This document shows, one piece after another, positions 7,846-9,872 of a stretch of DNA of 9,872 nt (the stretch's first letter is position 1; every line of letters begins with the position of its first letter). The stretch is from Pseudomonadota bacterium (GTDB taxonomy: Bacteria; Pseudomonadota; Alphaproteobacteria; Rhizobiales; Afifellaceae), in NCBI GenBank assembly GCA_023417735.1, contig JAEZEK010000314.1:1-9872 (forward strand). Reading direction: 5' to 3'. The notes under the pieces were generated by a model. That model saw only the letters and a program-made list of their open reading frames with translations. It was not told the origin of the DNA and did no database searches. Made by a program: the position numbers and the translations under genes.

Positions 7846-9537
7846 ATGGCTCCGCTCGACACGTTCATCCTGAGGCGACGGATCGCCTATTTCAGCATGG
7901 AGATCGCGCTCTCTCCGGCGATCCACACCTATGCCGGCGGCCTGGGCGTGCTCGCCGGCGACGTCGCGCGCTCCTGCGCCGATCTCGACCTGCCGGTGGT
8001 CTTCGTCACCCTGGTCAGCCGCTCCGGCCATCTGCGCCAGGAGATCGACGCCGCCGGCCGCCAGGTGGAACACGGCGACCCGTGGAACCCGGCCGAATGG
8101 GCGACGCCGCTCGGCGCGATGGTGGCGGTCGAGATCGAGGGCAGGCGGGTCTGGCTGAGGCCGTGGCTCCACGTCCTGGCCTCGCCGCTCGGCAACACCA
8201 TCCCGGTCATCCTGCTCGACACGGATGTCGAGCAGAACGCCGAGAGCGACCGACTCATCACCGACCGGCTCTATGGCGGCGACAACGCCTATCGCCTGAA
8301 GCAGGAGATCGTCCTCGGCCTGGGCGGCGAGCAGATGCTGAGGGCCCTCGGCTTCCGGATCTCGAAATACCATCTGAACGAGGGGCACGCGGCGCTCCTC
8401 ACGCTCGCCATCCTCAAGTACCAGCGCCGCCGCACCCGCAGCTGGGCCGGCGCGCTGCTCTACGAGGTCGACCCCGTCCGGGCGCGCTGCATCTTCACCA
8501 CCCACACGCCCGTCGAGGCCGGCCACGATCGCTTCCCCTACGACCTCGTCGAGCGGACGCTCGGCGCCTTCATCGAGATCGACCAGCTGAAGCTCCTCGC
8601 CGGCAAGGACGAGCTCAACATGACCTGCCTGGCGCTGAACCTCAGCGGCTTCGTCAACGGCGTCGCCCAGCGGCACACCGAGACCACCCAGCGCATGTTC
8701 CCGGGCTACCAGATCCGCGCCATCACCAACGGCGTTCATGCCGCGACCTGGGCGCATCCGCGCATCGCCGAGATCTTCCAGGACGTGGCGCCCGGCTGGA
8801 GCCACGAGCCGGAGATCCTCGCCCGCGCAGACGTGATGTCCGACGAGGCCATCTGGCAGGCCCACCAGGCCGCCAAGGGCGAACTCGTGGCCAAGGTCGC
8901 CGAGCTGAGCGGAAAGGCTCTCGACCCGGCGGTCCCGATCCTCGCCTTCGCCCGCCGGATGACCGGCTACAAGCGGCCGGACCTCCTCTTCTACGACATC
9001 GACCGGCTCCGCCGCATCGCGGCCGGGCGGCCGTTCCAGGTGGTGCTGGCCGGCAAGGCCCATCCCAAGGACTGGGACGGCAAGCGCCTGATCGAGCTGC
9101 TTCACCAGCGCATGCGCGACCTGGAAGGCGCGGTCACAGTCGCCTTCCTGCCGAACTACGATTTCGGGCTCGCACGCTATCTCGTCTCGGGCGCGGACGT
9201 CTGGCTCAACACGCCTTTGCCGCCCTACGAGGCATCGGGCACCAGCGGCATGAAGGCCGGGCTGAACGGCGTCCTCAATCTCAGCGTGCTCGACGGCTGG
9301 TGGGTGGAGGCTTGCCTGGAGGGCGTGACCGGCTGGGCGATCGGCAAGGACCACGAGAACGGCGAGCACTCCGCGATGGAGCTTTACGACAAGCTCGAGA
9401 ACACCGTCCTGCCGCTCTGGTACGACGATCGCGCGCGCTGGATCTGGATGATGAAGCAGTCGATCGCCAAGATCGGGTACTATTTCAACAGCCAGCGCAT
9501 GATGCGCCGCTATGCGAGCGAGGCCTATCTCGGCTGA
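7846..9537 (+). CDS. glgP: Alpha-glucan (glycogen) phosphorylase, short type
   Basis: A 563-residue phosphorylase of family GT35 that releases glucose-1-phosphate from alpha-1,4-glucans using phosphate and pyridoxal phosphate; cytoplasmic. Visible signatures are AYFSMEIALSP at the start (14-24), YAGGLGVLAGD (29-39), YHLNEGHAAL (175-184), TTHTPVEAGHDRF (218-230), AITNGVHAATWAHP (292-305), FARRMTGYKRPDLLF (368-382), and the cofactor region EASGTSGMKAGLNGVLNL (462-479), where K470 is the predicted PLP lysine. It belongs to the compact alpha-glucan phosphorylase class and lacks the N-terminal DUF3417 region of Thermus and mycobacterial relatives of about 800 residues. The ATG at 7846 has GAAGG 6 bases upstream and is followed at once by the conserved N-terminus. 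It is convergent with a PfkB-family kinase, overlapping by 13 bp at the 3' ends; both suit conversion of stored glycogen to glycolytic intermediates. No glgA, glgB, glgC or glgX gene is in the window. Confidence 0.93.
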   Translation: MAPLDTFILRRRIAYFSMEIALSPAIHTYAGGLGVLAGDVARSCADLDLPVVFVTLVSRSGHLRQEIDAAGRQVEHGDPWNPAEWATPLGAMVAVEIEGRRVWLRPWLHVLASPLGNTIPVILLDTDVEQNAESDRLITDRLYGGDNAYRLKQEIVLGLGGEQMLRALGFRISKYHLNEGHAALLTLAILKYQRRRTRSWAGALLYEVDPVRARCIFTTHTPVEAGHDRFPYDLVERTLGAFIEIDQLKLLAGKDELNMTCLALNLSGFVNGVAQRHTETTQRMFPGYQIRAITNGVHAATWAHPRIAEIFQDVAPGWSHEPEILARADVMSDEAIWQAHQAAKGELVAKVAELSGKALDPAVPILAFARRMTGYKRPDLLFYDIDRLRRIAAGRPFQVVLAGKAHPKDWDGKRLIELLHQRMRDLEGAVTVAFLPNYDFGLARYLVSGADVWLNTPLPPYEASGTSGMKAGLNGVLNLSVLDGWWVEACLEGVTGWAIGKDHENGEHSAMELYDKLENTVLPLWYDDRARWIWMMKQSIAKIGYYFNSQRMMRRYASEAYLG

Positions 9538-9872
9538 AGCGCCGGTTCGGCCAAGTCGCCCATCGCGGCGAAGAGGCGCTCCACGTCCTTCCGGCGGCAA
9601 AGCTCCGTTCCGGGGGTGAGGACCGCGGCCGCGCCGGCTGCGACCCCGAGGCCGAACGCGGCTCGGGGCGCCATTCCGGAAGCGAGCCCGAAGGTCATCG
9701 CGCCGAGGAAGCTGTCGCCGGCGCCGACCGCCGAACGGGCCGTCACGGGCGGCGCCACGAGGCGCACCGCCTCGTCCCTGGTGGCAAGGAGCGCGCCGTC
9801 TGCGCCGAGCGTGAGCGCGACCATCTCCGCCGCGCCGCTCGCGACCAGCCCGCGTGCGGCCTCGTCCTGGGT
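9525..9872 (-). CDS. PfkB-family sugar kinase (1-phosphofructokinase/Pfk-2-like), partial
   Basis: The C-terminal 115 residues of a carbohydrate kinase whose start lies beyond the right edge. Reading from the edge, the frame is open before the first visible Met at 9824, with family-typical residues (TQDEAARGLVASGAAE, then MVALTLGADGALLA). The PfkB signature 2, SAVGAGDSFLGAM, is encoded around 9700-9730; its GAGD anion hole and catalytic aspartate are at 9714-9725. It ends with TAG at 9525-9527, 13 bp inside the end of glgP on the opposite strand. LTLGADGALL and the GAGDSF context fit the hexose-phosphate kinase branch (FruK, LacC, PfkB), which phosphorylates fructose-6-phosphate or fructose-1-phosphate with ATP. 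The missing N-terminal half, which holds the sugar-binding residues, prevents choosing between them or ruling out other sugars. The glycogen phosphorylase neighbour favours fructose-6-phosphate. Confidence 0.85.
   Translation of the reverse strand, partial: TQDEAARGLVASGAAEMVALTLGADGALLATRDEAVRLVAPPVTARSAVGAGDSFLGAMTFGLASGMAPRAAFGLGVAAGAAAVLTPGTELCRRKDVERLFAAMGDLAEPALQPR

Noticed and set aside
7804..9600. 598-codon open frame on the - strand opposite glgP
   Set aside because: It mirrors a strongly supported phosphorylase gene. Long antisense frames are expected in GC-rich DNA with biased third positions, and its translation is low-complexity (rich in Asp, Val, Gly and Arg) without motifs.

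Overview
The window is GC-rich and gene-dense, with strong G/C bias at third codon positions, short or negative gaps between genes, and almost everything on the + strand. Several features point to an alphaproteobacterium, probably of the Rhizobiales/Hyphomicrobiales (Methylobacteriaceae-like): a COG4111/NadQ-like Nudix-winged-helix regulator, a HisKA_2/HWE-type kinase beside a receiver-only response regulator, and a perfect sigma-EcfG-type promoter. This placement is inferred from gene families, not from a database search. No rRNA, tRNA, IS element, CRISPR array or phage gene was seen. No gene-free stretch exceeds about 105 bases.

Region 1 (1-2632) is a tightly packed + strand run. It holds the tail of an unidentified gene, an HD-domain phosphohydrolase, a Cys-based protein tyrosine/dual-specificity phosphatase, a Nudix-fold regulator with a winged-helix C-terminus and ruined Nudix box, and a small protein with a signal peptide. 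Starts and stops overlap at three of the four junctions, so co-transcription is likely.

Region 2 (2633-4246) is an FAD-dependent oxidoreductase with a fused C-terminal Rieske [2Fe-2S] domain. It is preceded by GGAAC-N17-CGTT, the general-stress sigma factor (EcfG) promoter pattern of alphaproteobacteria. Region 3 (4247-5524) is pobA (4-hydroxybenzoate 3-monooxygenase), with a strong Shine-Dalgarno and a perfect 9-bp inverted repeat just upstream. No pobR or pca genes are in view.

Region 4 (5618-7762) is a three-gene signalling cassette with overlapping ends. It encodes a stand-alone protein resembling methanogen output domain 1, a PAS-HisKA_2 protein with an intact phospho-acceptor His box but visibly lost ATP-binding boxes, and a receiver-only response regulator with all phosphorylation residues and a long low-complexity N-terminus. 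This is the most unusual part of the window and looks like a phosphorelay whose 'kinase' may be a phosphotransfer protein or scaffold.

Region 5 (7846-9872) is carbon storage. A short-type alpha-glucan phosphorylase (+) is convergent with, and overlaps by 13 bp, a PfkB-family sugar kinase (-) that runs off the right edge. Together they would feed glucose-1-phosphate from glycogen toward hexose phosphates and glycolysis.
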